From Massilia sp. H6 (GTDB taxonomy: Bacteria; Pseudomonadota; Gammaproteobacteria; Burkholderiales; Burkholderiaceae_D), in contig NZ_CP103371.1 in NCBI RefSeq assembly GCF_024802625.1, positions 4,187,346-4,251,345 of the forward strand: DNA of 64,000 bases, given 5' to 3'. Both the position numbers and the translations under genes were made by a program. Each line of letters begins with the position of its first letter. Position 1 is the first letter of the stretch. The notes beneath the pieces were generated by a model, which searched no databases, was not told the origin of the DNA, and worked only from the letters and a program-made list of their open reading frames with translations. Below, piece after piece: positions 21,458 to 38,988 of the stretch.

Positions 21458-21765
21458 GCGTGCTTGACCTTCTACTCGCGCGGCTACTGTTGGCGGCGGC
21501 GGGATCGTTGCTGGCCGGATGCGCGGTCTGGGGCATTGCCACGCTCTGCCGCCGATGCCTGCCGGGGCTCTCGCTACAGCGCTCGTTCTGGCTAGTGGCG
21601 CAGCTGGCGGTGACGGCGGTGTTTGCCGCGATGCTGTTGCCGCCGGCCGAGCGCCTGCGGGTAGTGCCCGTGATCGACATGGACGAGCACCCGGCGCGGC
21701 GTGCCGACCCGGGTGCGGAGCGCGCTGCCAACGATTTTCGCAACGTTATGAGGGTCTTGAAATGA
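21454..21765 (+). pseudogene. blaR1: stub of a BlaR1/M56-type membrane sensor
   Basis: The 103-residue frame starts GTG at 21454. It has two hydrophobic segments (LLLARLLLAAAGSLLAGCAV and WLVAQLAVTAVFAAMLLP), the typical N-terminus of BlaR1/M56 sensors. It stops before any HExxH protease motif or penicillin-binding sensor domain; complete family members are usually several hundred residues. I infer an internal deletion that removed most of the gene. Its last codons overlap the ATG of the beta-lactamase (ATGA), so translation may still be coupled to it. Confidence 0.55.
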
Positions 21766-22649
21766 AAAAGAAGTATGCGAGCTTGTCCGCGATCGCCTTG
21801 GCTGCCTGCCTGGCGAGCGCTCAGGCAGCGGACTGGTACGCCCCACAAGAGCCATTTGCCGTTTACGGCAATACCTATTATGTCGGCACCGGCGGCATCA
21901 GTGCGTTGCTGGTCACTTCAGAGGCCGGCCATGTGCTGATCGATGTCGGCGCGCCGAAGTCGCCAGCGCGGATCGCGCAACATATCCGCAAATTGGGATT
22001 CAAGGTCGAAGACATCCGCTACATCCTCAATTCGCATGCCCACCACGATCACGCGGGCGGCATTGGCGAACTGCAGAAGCTGAGCGGTGCCACGGTATTG
22101 GCCAGTCCCGCTTCGCTGGCCCTGATCTCGAGCGGTCAGCCGGACCACACCGACCCGCAATTGCGCCATCTGCTGCCGATGACGCCGGTGAAGAAGGTTG
22201 GTGTTGTTCATGACGGCGAGGTGGTCAGGCTCGGGCCGATCGCGCTCACCGCGCACTTCACGCCCGGACATACCAAAGGAGGAACCAGCTGGACCTGGCA
22301 ATCAATGGAAAACGGAAGGGTGGTCAATATGGTGTATGCAGACAGCTTGTATGCCTTGTCCGGCGATGACGTGCGCTTTAGCGACAACCCAGGTTACCCC
22401 GATGCGCAAGCCGCCGTCGAGACATCCATCGCCAGAATCGCGTCGCTGCAATGCGATGTACTGGTGGCCGCGCACCCGGAGCTGAGCGGTTTGTGGAAAA
22501 GAAAGGCCCGGCAACCGGAACTCGGCAATGCGGCCTTCATCGATCCGGAGGCATGCCGCAACTACGCGGTGAATGCCCGAACTTGGCTTGCAAAAACCCT
22601 CGCCGAAGACGCAACAAGCGCCGCACTCAAGGGCAGTAAGGCACGGTAA
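21762..22649 (+). CDS. subclass B3 metallo-beta-lactamase
   Basis: This 295-residue precursor has a signal peptide (MKKKYASLSAIALAACLASA, cleavage after AQA at about 22), so it is periplasmic. The zinc ligands of subclass B3 are all present: H92, H94, D96 and H97 in SHAHHDHAGG, H170 in TPGHTKGGTSW, and H238 in VAAHPELSG. It should hydrolyse beta-lactams with two zinc ions. Environmental Oxalobacteraceae are known sources of B3 enzymes. It follows the remains of a blaI-blaR1 pair, and the gene start overlaps the blaR1 stub (ATGA). The regulator is broken, so expression is probably no longer inducible by that route. No frameshift is seen in the enzyme itself. Confidence 0.9.
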   Translation: MKKKYASLSAIALAACLASAQAADWYAPQEPFAVYGNTYYVGTGGISALLVTSEAGHVLIDVGAPKSPARIAQHIRKLGFKVEDIRYILNSHAHHDHAGGIGELQKLSGATVLASPASLALISSGQPDHTDPQLRHLLPMTPVKKVGVVHDGEVVRLGPIALTAHFTPGHTKGGTSWTWQSMENGRVVNMVYADSLYALSGDDVRFSDNPGYPDAQAAVETSIARIASLQCDVLVAAHPELSGLWKRKARQPELGNAAFIDPEACRNYAVNARTWLAKTLAEDATSAALKGSKAR

Positions 22650-22695
22650 GGGGTGTGCAGGGCGAGCCGCCGATGGGGCCGGCGCGCCCAAACGC

Positions 22696-22731
22696 AAAAA
22701 ACCCCACAGAGATCACTCTGTGGGGTTTTGC
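22696..22731 (-). terminator. rRNA operon 2 terminator
   Basis: Same inverted repeat (ACCCCACAGA / TCTGTGGGGT) and minus-strand T-run as after operon 1. Confidence 0.9.
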
Positions 22732-22740
22732 TTATAACTA

Positions 22741-22854
22741 GCCTGACGATAACCTACTTTCACACTGGTTGCAGCACTATCATCGGCGCAAAGTCGTTTC
22801 ACGGTCCTGTTCGGGATGGGAAGGGGTGGGACCGACTTGCTATGGTCATCAGGC
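22741..22854 (-). rRNA. rrf: 5S rRNA, operon 2
   Basis: Identical to the operon 1 copy over the whole 114 nt as far as I can see by eye. Confidence 0.95.
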
Positions 22855-22988
22855 TTTGACTTGTACGAGGTTTTTGCCAAGTGGCAAAAATCTCTGAATC
22901 TGGAAGAAGTAATTGTTGTATTGGGTAGCGAGTATCAACAAACGTGCGCTGTATTCTCGACTTATCTATATACCTACCAAGGTTATAG

Positions 22989-25861
<2,873 letters not shown>

Positions 25862-26000
25862 CTATAACGTTGGCCCCTGCTGACACAGGGATCGTTATAG
25901 AAAATCAAGAGTACAGCTTGTTGCATGTTTGTTGATACTGTATTGCTACCCTAAGCATGTGCTGTCGCACACGCTTAAAAAACTTTTACTTCTTCCAGAT

Positions 26001-26011
26001 TGTTAAAGAAC
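26001..26011 (-). promoter_or_regulatory. boxA in the 16S-23S spacer, operon 2
   Basis: GTTCTTTAACA on the minus strand, in the same position relative to 23S as in operons 1 and 3. Confidence 0.6.
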
Positions 26012-26070
26012 GAAAAAACAGTGATCTCGAAAAGACCAAACCTAAGCAGCTGTGCTTACGTTTGAGCTCT

Positions 26071-26146
26071 TGGTGGAGGATGACGGGATCGAACCGACGA
26101 CCCCCTGCTTGCAAAGCAGGTGCTCTCCCAGCTGAGCTAATCCCCC
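26071..26146 (-). tRNA. tRNA-Ala (UGC), operon 2
   Basis: 76-nt cloverleaf identical to the operon 1 copy, with encoded CCA and anticodon TGC. The spacers on both sides are shorter than, and different from, those in operons 1 and 3. Confidence 0.97.
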
Positions 26147-26167
26147 TTATTGGGTATGCCAATAACT

Positions 26168-26244
26168 TGGTAGGGCTGGTTGGACTCGAACCAACGACCC
26201 CCGCGTTATCAACACGGTGCTCTAACCAGCTGAGCTACAGCCCC
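26168..26244 (-). tRNA. tRNA-Ile (GAU), operon 2
   Basis: 77-nt cloverleaf identical to the operon 1 copy, anticodon GAT, encoded CCA. Confidence 0.97.
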
Positions 26245-26316
26245 GACACTGTTGTTCTTGTTCTACAGTCGATAAGAGTGGACGCTCAATGAATGGGTTC
26301 TAACCCGGTGCTACTC

Positions 26317-27852
<1,536 letters not shown>

Positions 27853-28291
27853 AATCTCTGTTTAATAGACATTTCTGCCTCCGTCCTTGCAGACGGGTCG
27901 CTCACTCAAAATACTGACCGTCATCTCATTGCTGAGACAACGCTATTTCTTTTTTGTGAACATTTGATAATTTAAGTAATCAAGAACCGAAGTTCTTGGC
28001 ACCTTCATCAAACGCCCACACTTATCGACTGTAAATTTTTAAAGAACTGTATTCGGCACTACCTTGCTGCACTTGACGAAGCGTTGTGTTCGTCAGCAGC
28101 AGAGAAGAGAGAGTATGCAGTGTTTCGCGTTTCTCGTCAACCCCTTCGTTCGCTTCGTTGCAGATTTCCCTGCGGACTTTGTTATCGTAACTAGTTGATT
28201 ACGTTAACGTTTTTCAGTCCCCACATCAGCATCTACTGCCGAGTGTCCCGAAGCGGAGGCGAACTATAACAAACCCGGCGGCCATCTGCAA
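27853..28291 (-). promoter_or_regulatory. rRNA operon 2 leader with promoters P1 and P2
   Basis: P2 (TTGACG 28135-28140, CATACT 28112-28117) is conserved with operons 1 and 3. Upstream of P2 the sequence is different from the other operons. P1 is TTGCAG (28286-28291) with TATAGT (28263-28268), spacing 17. It is about 60 bases further from P2 than in operon 1. A boxA-like AGTTCTTTAAAAA lies at 28036-28048. The distinct upstream part suggests this operon may be regulated differently. Confidence 0.65.
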
Positions 28292-28390
28292 GAGCCTGCC
28301 GCATTTTTCTTAGCGCGGGCCTGAGATCTTGCAATTAGCAACGCTGTCAGTACTGCTAGCATTTTTATTTCAGCCCAGCAGGAGAAAACG

Positions 28391-29611
28391 ATGAAGTCAG
28401 TTCTTCTCAACATCTGCCTCTTGTTCACCCTCTGGCTGAGCATGGGGGCGGCTGTTACGCCATCTGCGAATAAGAAGGTCTGGATTACTATCGGCGACGC
28501 CGCCTTCCAGAAAATTAAATCCTCCGCTCCCGACCTGGTGTCAATCGACAGCCGGCAGTTGAGTGCAGCTGCGGGGGCGGACAAGGTGCATGCGGTGACG
28601 ATCGATGAGAATCGGCTTGTTGCACTAGCCGGCGCAATCCATCAACGCATGGGACAGTGCGGCGGTTTCATGGTCCACGCCAGTGAAGCGGAGGCGCGTG
28701 CCGCTTTATCTCGCGGCGATCTGATACCGCCTACAAGGACGTACGCCATCTCTCATCGCGATACTGTTGAACCAATACTTGCGAACATGACAGAGAAAAA
28801 TATCGAGTCCACGATCATCTCGCTCAGCGCCTTCCCCAATCGTTATTACAGGAGCCGTTCTGGCGTGGACGCGGCGAACTGGCTCTTCTCGACATGGCGC
28901 GGGCTTGGCGCCGGCCGCCCGGACATCTCGGTGACCCAGGTCATACACCCAGATTTTCCGCAAGCGTCTGTCAGCTTGACTATCGCCGGCACAGACCTGG
29001 CAGAGGAAGCCGTCGTCGTCGGCGCGCATCTCGATTCGATTCTGAGCTTTGGCATGGGCGAAAACGCGCGCGCGCCCGGCGCCGATGACGATGCGTCAGG
29101 CGTTGCCAGCATGACCGAAGCGGTGCGCGCGATCATTACCAGCGGCTACCGGCCACGCCGGACAATTCATGTCATCGCCTATGCCGCAGAAGAAGTGGGG
29201 CTACGCGGATCACAAGACATCGCGCTCCGTTTCAAGGCGGAAAATCGGTCACTTGCAGGCGTCCTGCAGCTCGATATGACCAATTTTAAGGGCGCCGAAA
29301 ACGACATCTACCTGCTCACCGACTATACGAATAGCGCACAGAATGCCTTTATCGCCCAGCTGGTACGCGTGTATCTTCCCGGACTCACGGTCGGCTACGA
29401 CAAGTGCGGCTATGCTTGCTCGGACCACGCCAGCTGGCACGCGCTGGGCTACACGGTGTCCATGCCGTTCGAATCATCGTCTGCACGCGACAATCCGTAT
29501 ATCCACACAGCCAAGGACACGCTCGCTAATTCCGGCGGCCAGACGGCGCACGCGCTTAAGTTCGCGCGCCTGGCCGCCGCCTACCTCGTCGAACTTTCGG
29601 GCCAGGACTAG
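28391..29611 (+). CDS. secreted M28-family leucyl aminopeptidase
   Basis: This 406-residue precursor has a signal peptide (about 1-21). The two-zinc site of M28 aminopeptidases is complete: H213 in GAHLDS, D232 in GADDDASG, E267/E268 in AAEEVG, D295 in LQLDMTN and H372 in YIHTAKDT. The Cys339-Cys343 pair in DKCGYACSDH corresponds to the disulfide of the Vibrio (proteolyticus-type) leucine aminopeptidase. It removes N-terminal residues from peptides outside the cell. It is a single gene caught between rRNA operons 2 and 3 and transcribed against them. AGGAG lies eight bases before the ATG. Confidence 0.9.
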   Translation: MKSVLLNICLLFTLWLSMGAAVTPSANKKVWITIGDAAFQKIKSSAPDLVSIDSRQLSAAAGADKVHAVTIDENRLVALAGAIHQRMGQCGGFMVHASEAEARAALSRGDLIPPTRTYAISHRDTVEPILANMTEKNIESTIISLSAFPNRYYRSRSGVDAANWLFSTWRGLGAGRPDISVTQVIHPDFPQASVSLTIAGTDLAEEAVVVGAHLDSILSFGMGENARAPGADDDASGVASMTEAVRAIITSGYRPRRTIHVIAYAAEEVGLRGSQDIALRFKAENRSLAGVLQLDMTNFKGAENDIYLLTDYTNSAQNAFIAQLVRVYLPGLTVGYDKCGYACSDHASWHALGYTVSMPFESSSARDNPYIHTAKDTLANSGGQTAHALKFARLAAAYLVELSGQD

Positions 29612-29698
29612 TACAACCGTATCATCGTCCAGCCGCCGGCCACGAATCGAACGTGCAGCAAGCTGTCAGCGCCCTAGTACGGACCGGCGCCCAAACGC

Positions 29699-29734
29699 AA
29701 AAAACCCCACAGAGATCACTCTGTGGGGTTTTGC
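29699..29734 (-). terminator. rRNA operon 3 terminator
   Basis: Third copy of the ACCCCACAGA / TCTGTGGGGT stem with minus-strand T-run. Confidence 0.9.
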
Positions 29735-29743
29735 TTATAACTA

Positions 29744-29857
29744 GCCTGACGATAACCTACTTTCACACTGGTTGCAGCACTATCATCGGCGCAAAGTCGT
29801 TTCACGGTCCTGTTCGGGATGGGAAGGGGTGGGACCGACTTGCTATGGTCATCAGGC
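29744..29857 (-). rRNA. rrf: 5S rRNA, operon 3
   Basis: Same 114-nt gene as in operons 1 and 2. Confidence 0.95.
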
Positions 29858-29991
29858 TTTGACTTGTACGAGGTTTTTGCCAAGTGGCAAAAATCTCTGA
29901 ATCTGGAAGAAGTAATTGTTGTATTGGGTAGCGAGTATCAACAAACGTGCGCTGTATTCTCGACTTATCTATATACCTACCAAGGTTATAG

Positions 29992-32864
<2,873 letters not shown>

Positions 32865-33004
32865 CTATAACGTTGGCCCCTGCTGACACAGGGATCGTTA
32901 TAGAAAATCAAGAGTACAGCTTGTTGCATGTTTGTTGATACTTGTATTGCTACCCTAAGCATGTGCTGTCGCACACACTTAAAAAACTTTTACTTCTTCC
33001 AGAT

Positions 33005-33015
33005 TGTTAAAGAAC
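33005..33015 (-). promoter_or_regulatory. boxA in the 16S-23S spacer, operon 3
   Basis: GTTCTTTAACA on the minus strand, between 23S and tRNA-Ala. Confidence 0.6.
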
Positions 33016-33094
33016 GAAACAGCTTTGATCGCTAAAAGATCAAACCTAAGCATCTATGCTTACGTTTGTACTTTCGAATTATGTAGGCAGTGAT

Positions 33095-33170
33095 TGGTGG
33101 AGGATGACGGGATCGAACCGACGACCCCCTGCTTGCAAAGCAGGTGCTCTCCCAGCTGAGCTAATCCCCC
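33095..33170 (-). tRNA. tRNA-Ala (UGC), operon 3
   Basis: 76-nt cloverleaf identical to the other two copies, anticodon TGC, encoded CCA. Confidence 0.97.
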
Positions 33171-33190
33171 AGGATTCTTCTGAACCGCGA

Positions 33191-33267
33191 TGGTAGGGCT
33201 GGTTGGACTCGAACCAACGACCCCCGCGTTATCAACACGGTGCTCTAACCAGCTGAGCTACAGCCCC
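33191..33267 (-). tRNA. tRNA-Ile (GAU), operon 3
   Basis: 77-nt cloverleaf identical to the other two copies, anticodon GAT, encoded CCA. Confidence 0.97.
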
Positions 33268-33354
33268 GACTTGGAACACTGCTACTGTTTCTTCTAATTA
33301 TTACAGTCGATAAGAGTGGACGCTCAATGAATGGGTTCTATCCCGGTGCTACTC

Positions 33355-34890
<1,536 letters not shown>

Positions 34891-35265
34891 AATCTCTGTT
34901 TAATAGACATTTCTGTCTCCGTCCTTGCAGACGGGTCGCTCACTCAAAATACTGACCGTCATCTCATTGCTGAGACAACGCTATTTCTTTTTTGTGAACA
35001 TTTGATAATTTAAGTAATCAAGAACCAAAGTTCTTGGCACCTTCATCAAACGCCCACACTTATCGACTGTAAATTTTTAAAGAACTGTGTTCGGACCTGC
35101 CTTGCTGCACTTGACGAAGCGTTGTGTTCGTCAGCAGCAGAGAAAAGAGAGTATGCAGTGTTTCGCGTTTCTCGTCAACCCCTTCGTTTCCTCCGCTATC
35201 GCTGCCGTGAAGCTGCGTGTGCGTCGGAGGAGCAGAACTATAGCAAACCGCAGCACTCCCTGCAA
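34891..35265 (-). promoter_or_regulatory. rRNA operon 3 leader with promoters P1 and P2
   Basis: P1 has TTGCAG (35260-35265) and TATAGT (35237-35242). P2 has TTGACG (35173-35178) and CATACT (35150-35155). Both have 17-base spacing. A boxA-like AGTTCTTTAAAAA is at 35074-35086. The leader is nearly the same as that of operon 1 up to P1, after which the two sequences part. Confidence 0.7.
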
Positions 35266-35692
35266 GGGTTGCAATGCTCACGCCCTTATATACAGCTGCG
35301 ATCGGCAAGAATCTGGTCAATACGATATCTTATATAGGGCCGGGCGCTGTTGCGGTCGGCTAGGGTCAGGGGAAATTGGCCGCAACCCTCGGTATGTTGC
35401 AAAAATGGCATATCGAATGTGTTGTTAATTTGAGAATATGTGTTCTTATGAGCGGTAGCGAACAGTACACTACGTTCTGAAAGGTAATAATTCTCCCTGA
35501 AGTTGCCGGTTTAACAGGTCTTCCCAGCACGCTGGACGCCATCAGGCGGATCAGCTCATAGAGAGAGAAGTTCGCAGCTGTCTCGGCGGCGACATTTCCA
35601 GGCTGGGAAAGAACTGCTGACTTTCAACTGCTGCTGTCGCCTTGAGCAACAAACAGACCACCATATTAATTACTTTGACTAGAAAACAAACA
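35266..35692. other. intergenic region between rRNA operon 3 promoters and ompA
   Basis: About 430 bases without a convincing gene. It holds the upstream flank of the rRNA P1 promoter on the minus strand and the 5' region of the ompA-like gene on the plus strand. The base composition is less GC-rich than the neighbouring genes. I found no hexamer pair for ompA that I would defend. Confidence 0.5.
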
Positions 35693-36856
35693 ATGAAAAC
35701 TTCGAGCAAACTCGCCGCACTGATCGCACTGGCCTGCGCAACCATGATGACTGCCCAGGCTTCGGCCCAGGACATGGCGCCACAAGCGCCAATGCACAGC
35801 CATGCAACCGTGAACCCTGACTGGGCCAACACTGCCTGGTACATGGGCGCTGGCGTCGGCCGCACCCGCGCTGACATCTACAACACCGATCTGGCAAACC
35901 GCATGTCGGCTGCTGGCCTGCCGCTGACTTCGTACAGCGCTGACGACCGCAGCACCGGCTTCAAGGTCTTCGTCGGCAAGAAGTTCAACCGCTACTTCGG
36001 CGTGGAACTGGGCTATTTCGACCTGGGTGACTACAGCTTCGATGCTGGCACCACCAACAACCGTATGCTGCGCGGCGAGACCGACTTCCGTGGCGTGAAC
36101 CTGGACCTGGTCGGTACGCTGCCACTGACCGAGCGCCTGTCGCTGCTGGCCCGTGCTGGTGTCCAGTACGCAAAAGCACGTACCGACTTCACCGGCAACT
36201 ACCTGAACGCTGTCAGCAATCCTAATCCGCCAAACGAAGGCCGTCGTCACGGCAAGCTGGGCGTCGGCGCTGAATTCAAGCTGAGCGAAGCCCTGGCACT
36301 GCGCGCTGAATACGAGCGTCTGCGCGTGACCGATGCTGTCTACAACAACGGCGACATCGACATGGCGTCGGTCAGCCTGGTCTACAAGTTCGGCCGCCCT
36401 GCAACCGTCGCTTACGTTGCACCAGCGCCGGTTGCCGCAGCACCTGCAGCGCCAGTCGCCGCACCAGTGGTCGCCGCTCCTGAGCCAGTGCCAACCTCGG
36501 AAAAAGTCTCGATCGCAGCTGAAGCGCTGTTTGATTTCGACAAGTCGATCGTCAAGCCAGAAGGCAAGGCCGCACTCGACGAGTTCATGGCCAAACTCGA
36601 AGGCATGAACACCGAAGTCATGATCGCCGTCGGTCATACCGACTCGGTCGGCACCGATGCGTACAACGACAAGCTGTCGATGCGCCGCGCCGACGCAGTC
36701 AAGGCCTACATGGTCTCGAAGGGCCTGGACCCAGCGCGTCTGTACACCGAAGGCAAGGGCGAGAGCCAGCCAGTGGCTGACAACTCTACCGCCGAAGGCC
36801 GCGCCAAGAACCGTCGCGTGACCATCGAAGTGGTCGGTACCCGTACCGTCAAGTAA
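35693..36856 (+). CDS. ompA: OmpA-family outer-membrane porin, paralogue 1
   Basis: This 387-residue precursor has a Sec signal peptide ending AQASA (about 1-24). An eight-stranded beta-barrel domain of about 210 residues follows (WYMGAGVGRTRADI at its start, ASVSLVYKFGRP at its last strand). An Ala/Pro linker leads to a C-terminal OmpA peptidoglycan-binding domain. That domain carries FDFDKSIVKPEG, GHTDSVGTDAYNDKLS and the NRRVTIEV end. It tethers the outer membrane to peptidoglycan. The start at 35693 is chosen because it gives a normal signal peptide; a frame from 35642 would add 17 residues without a ribosome-binding site. The 3' half is almost the same DNA as that of the gene at 38989. 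Confidence 0.92.
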   Translation: MKTSSKLAALIALACATMMTAQASAQDMAPQAPMHSHATVNPDWANTAWYMGAGVGRTRADIYNTDLANRMSAAGLPLTSYSADDRSTGFKVFVGKKFNRYFGVELGYFDLGDYSFDAGTTNNRMLRGETDFRGVNLDLVGTLPLTERLSLLARAGVQYAKARTDFTGNYLNAVSNPNPPNEGRRHGKLGVGAEFKLSEALALRAEYERLRVTDAVYNNGDIDMASVSLVYKFGRPATVAYVAPAPVAAAPAAPVAAPVVAAPEPVPTSEKVSIAAEALFDFDKSIVKPEGKAALDEFMAKLEGMNTEVMIAVGHTDSVGTDAYNDKLSMRRADAVKAYMVSKGLDPARLYTEGKGESQPVADNSTAEGRAKNRRVTIEVVGTRTVK

Positions 36857-36906
36857 TCCAAAGCCTCATCAAACAAACCGCCCGGCGCAAGCCGCGGCGG
36901 TTTTTT
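36388..36906 (+). repeat. near-identical 3' segment of ompA paralogue 1
   Basis: About 520 bases from the last barrel strand through the stop codon and terminator. They match 39687-40205 at a constant offset of 3299 with only scattered, mostly synonymous differences. The barrel-coding halves of the two genes are much more divergent. Confidence 0.8.
36875..36906 (+). terminator. ompA paralogue 1 terminator
   Basis: AAACCGCC and GGCGGTTT form a stem around a GC-rich loop, followed by six T. Standard factor-independent terminator. Confidence 0.9.
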
Positions 36907-37018
36907 GCATTCTGAACGCCGGCCTCACGGCCTCGCGCACCGATCCTCGTCCTCTTTACACCCCCGTGCCTCGCCCATGCCAGTGCGATGCATGCTGATC
37001 CATGTCGATTGCTTGTGT

Positions 37019-37056
37019 GGTACGCCTCGACGGTTTTTTTCGCTATGAGGTGTACC
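37019..37056. repeat. imperfect inverted repeat upstream of the ice-binding gene
   Basis: GGTACGCCTC (37019-37028) faces GAGGTGTACC (37047-37056), nine of ten positions paired. A second dyad (TCCGCT / AGCGGA) lies at about 37128-37152. The 330-base gap between the ompA terminator and the ice-binding gene contains no reading frame I can support. These stems could be an operator or a structured 5' leader. Confidence 0.45.
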
Positions 37057-37185
37057 GAACGGAGTGAGTGATTCCAAAAGGTAATAGTTGCGCCCAGAAG
37101 CCTACTAAGACATGGCCTCCGATTTTTCCGCTAACGCAGCATGTAAGCGGAGGATCCGCAATAGCACCTAACCCGAAAGCACCCA

Positions 37186-38961
37186 TTGAACATCTTTAAG
37201 CGCTATACCAAACTACTCCTCTGTTCCGCCGGCTTTGCCGGCGCAGCGCTCGTCGCCGGATGCGGTGGTGGCGACCAGGGGCGTGAGCCCATCCTTGGCG
37301 TTCCGGCAGCAGACCTGGTCAGCGTCGCGGTGACGCCAGCCACGCCGTCGGTGGCGATCGGGGCGACCCAGCAATTCGTTGCGACCGCGGCCTATTCCGA
37401 TGGTTCGGCGCGCGATGTCACCAAGATCGCCGCCTGGACCTCATCGGCGCCAGGCGTCGCCACCGTCAATGCGACCACCGGCATGGCGGTAGGCATCGAC
37501 GCAGGCAGCGCTGCCATCGCAGCCGCGTTCGAAGGTCAGCGGGGATCGGCAATGCTGACGGTGCTGCCCGCGAAACTGGTGTCAATTGCTGTCGCACCCG
37601 CCGTCCAGGACCTGAATGTAGGCAATACGCAGCAGTACGTGGCGATCGGCACCTTCGAAAACAACACGACGCGCGATATCACCGCTGTCTCGACCTTTGC
37701 ATCGGCATCGCCCGCCGTGGCGTCGATCGAAGCAATCGGTGGCAAAGCGCAGGCGAAGGCCGCTGGTCGCTCCGTGATCAGCGCCACCTCGGGCGGCTTG
37801 CAAGGCAGCGCGGTCCTGAATGTCTTGCCAGCGGCAGCCGTGTCGCTTGCAGTCACCCCGGCAAGCTCCTCCGCTCCGGCCGGCGCGACCCGCCAGCTCG
37901 CTGCGTTTGCCACCTACACCGACGGTTCGGTCGTCGATGTCACCGCCAGTACCGCCTTTGTATCCGCTACCCCGGCTGCGGCCAGTGTCGGCAACGCCGG
38001 ACTGTTGACCCACGTCGCCGTCGGCTCATCCACGATTACCGCAAGTTTCGCTGGTAAAACCGCGCTTGCCACCGCCACCACGACTGCCGCTACCCTGTCG
38101 GGCATCACCGTCACACCATCGACCGCGTCGGTCGCCCCTGGCGCAGTACAGCAGTTCGTCGCCGTCGCGACCTTCTCGGACAATTCGACCTCGGTTGTCA
38201 CGCGCACGGCAGCATGGACCTCGTCCAATACCGATATCGCTACCGTACTGAACACCGGCGCCGCCACCGGCATCGCTGCAGGCAGTGCCACTATCACTGC
38301 AACGCTGGACGGAAAGTCTGGCAGCGCCAGGCTGACCGTGACCTCGGCGCCACCGCCGGCCTCGGCCTCGATCAACCTGGGGAGCGCATCGAGCTTCGCC
38401 GTGCTCGCTGGTACCTCGCTGACCAACAATGCCGGCGGCACCACCCTGGTGACGGGCGACGTGGGCTCGCCTTCGCAAACCACCGATCCGGTACAGGCTG
38501 CCGGCTTCACCAACTACAAGTCGGGCGCAGTGCTTGACAATGCGCTGGCCGACCTGCAGACCGCCATCACCGATGCCAACAGCCGCACCTGCGATGTCAC
38601 GTTTGCCGGCGACATCGACCTCGGCGGCCTGGTGCTGGCCCCGGGCGTGTATTGCTACTCCGGCGCCATCAGCGTGACCGGCACCCTGACCCTGAACGGC
38701 AGCGGCGTCTACCTCTTCCGCACTGCGCTCACGCTCAATACCACCGCCAACTCGGTGATTGCATTGACCAACGGCGCGACTGCCGGCGACCTGACCTGGG
38801 TGCCGGTCGGCCCGAGCACGCTCGGCGCCAACAGTGCGTTCAAAGGATCGATTTTGGCGCGGTCCGCGGCCATCACGGTCGGCGATAACACGACGCTGCT
38901 CAACGGCCGCGTGCTGTCGGCTGCCGCCGTCACCCTCCGCAATAACAAGATCACCAAATAA
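37186..38961 (+). CDS. lipoprotein with Big2-like repeats and DUF3494 ice-binding domain
   Basis: This 591-residue precursor starts at TTG 37186, the only start that puts the signal peptide (NIFKRYTKLLLCSAGFAGAA then LVAGC, lipidated Cys at about 26) at the N-terminus. Four bacterial Ig-like (Big2) repeats of about 85 residues follow to roughly residue 390. They share V-x-V-T-P, G-A-x-x-Q-F-V-A and W-T-S-S-x-x-x-V-A-T-V. The C-terminal 200 residues match DUF3494, the ice-binding fold (FAVLAGTSLTNN, GDVGSPSQT, APGVYCYSGA, GNGR-like NGRVLSAAAVTL end). Proteins of this fold bind ice or adhere at the cell surface. The Big2 repeats would act as a stalk on the outer membrane. It is flanked by two OmpA-like genes on the same strand. 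Confidence 0.85.
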   Translation: MNIFKRYTKLLLCSAGFAGAALVAGCGGGDQGREPILGVPAADLVSVAVTPATPSVAIGATQQFVATAAYSDGSARDVTKIAAWTSSAPGVATVNATTGMAVGIDAGSAAIAAAFEGQRGSAMLTVLPAKLVSIAVAPAVQDLNVGNTQQYVAIGTFENNTTRDITAVSTFASASPAVASIEAIGGKAQAKAAGRSVISATSGGLQGSAVLNVLPAAAVSLAVTPASSSAPAGATRQLAAFATYTDGSVVDVTASTAFVSATPAAASVGNAGLLTHVAVGSSTITASFAGKTALATATTTAATLSGITVTPSTASVAPGAVQQFVAVATFSDNSTSVVTRTAAWTSSNTDIATVLNTGAATGIAAGSATITATLDGKSGSARLTVTSAPPPASASINLGSASSFAVLAGTSLTNNAGGTTLVTGDVGSPSQTTDPVQAAGFTNYKSGAVLDNALADLQTAITDANSRTCDVTFAGDIDLGGLVLAPGVYCYSGAISVTGTLTLNGSGVYLFRTALTLNTTANSVIALTNGATAGDLTWVPVGPSTLGANSAFKGSILARSAAITVGDNTTLLNGRVLSAAAVTLRNNKITK

Positions 38962-38988
38962 CGCGCGCATATAAAAGAGATCCGGACA

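Noticed and set aside
25957..26292. 111-codon frame in the operon 2 spacer
   Set aside because: It covers both tRNA genes and spacer; not present in the other operons and has no ribosome-binding site.
37019..37185. Possible c-di-GMP or other known riboswitch before the ice-binding gene
   Set aside because: Stems are present but none of the conserved core motifs of known riboswitch classes could be found.
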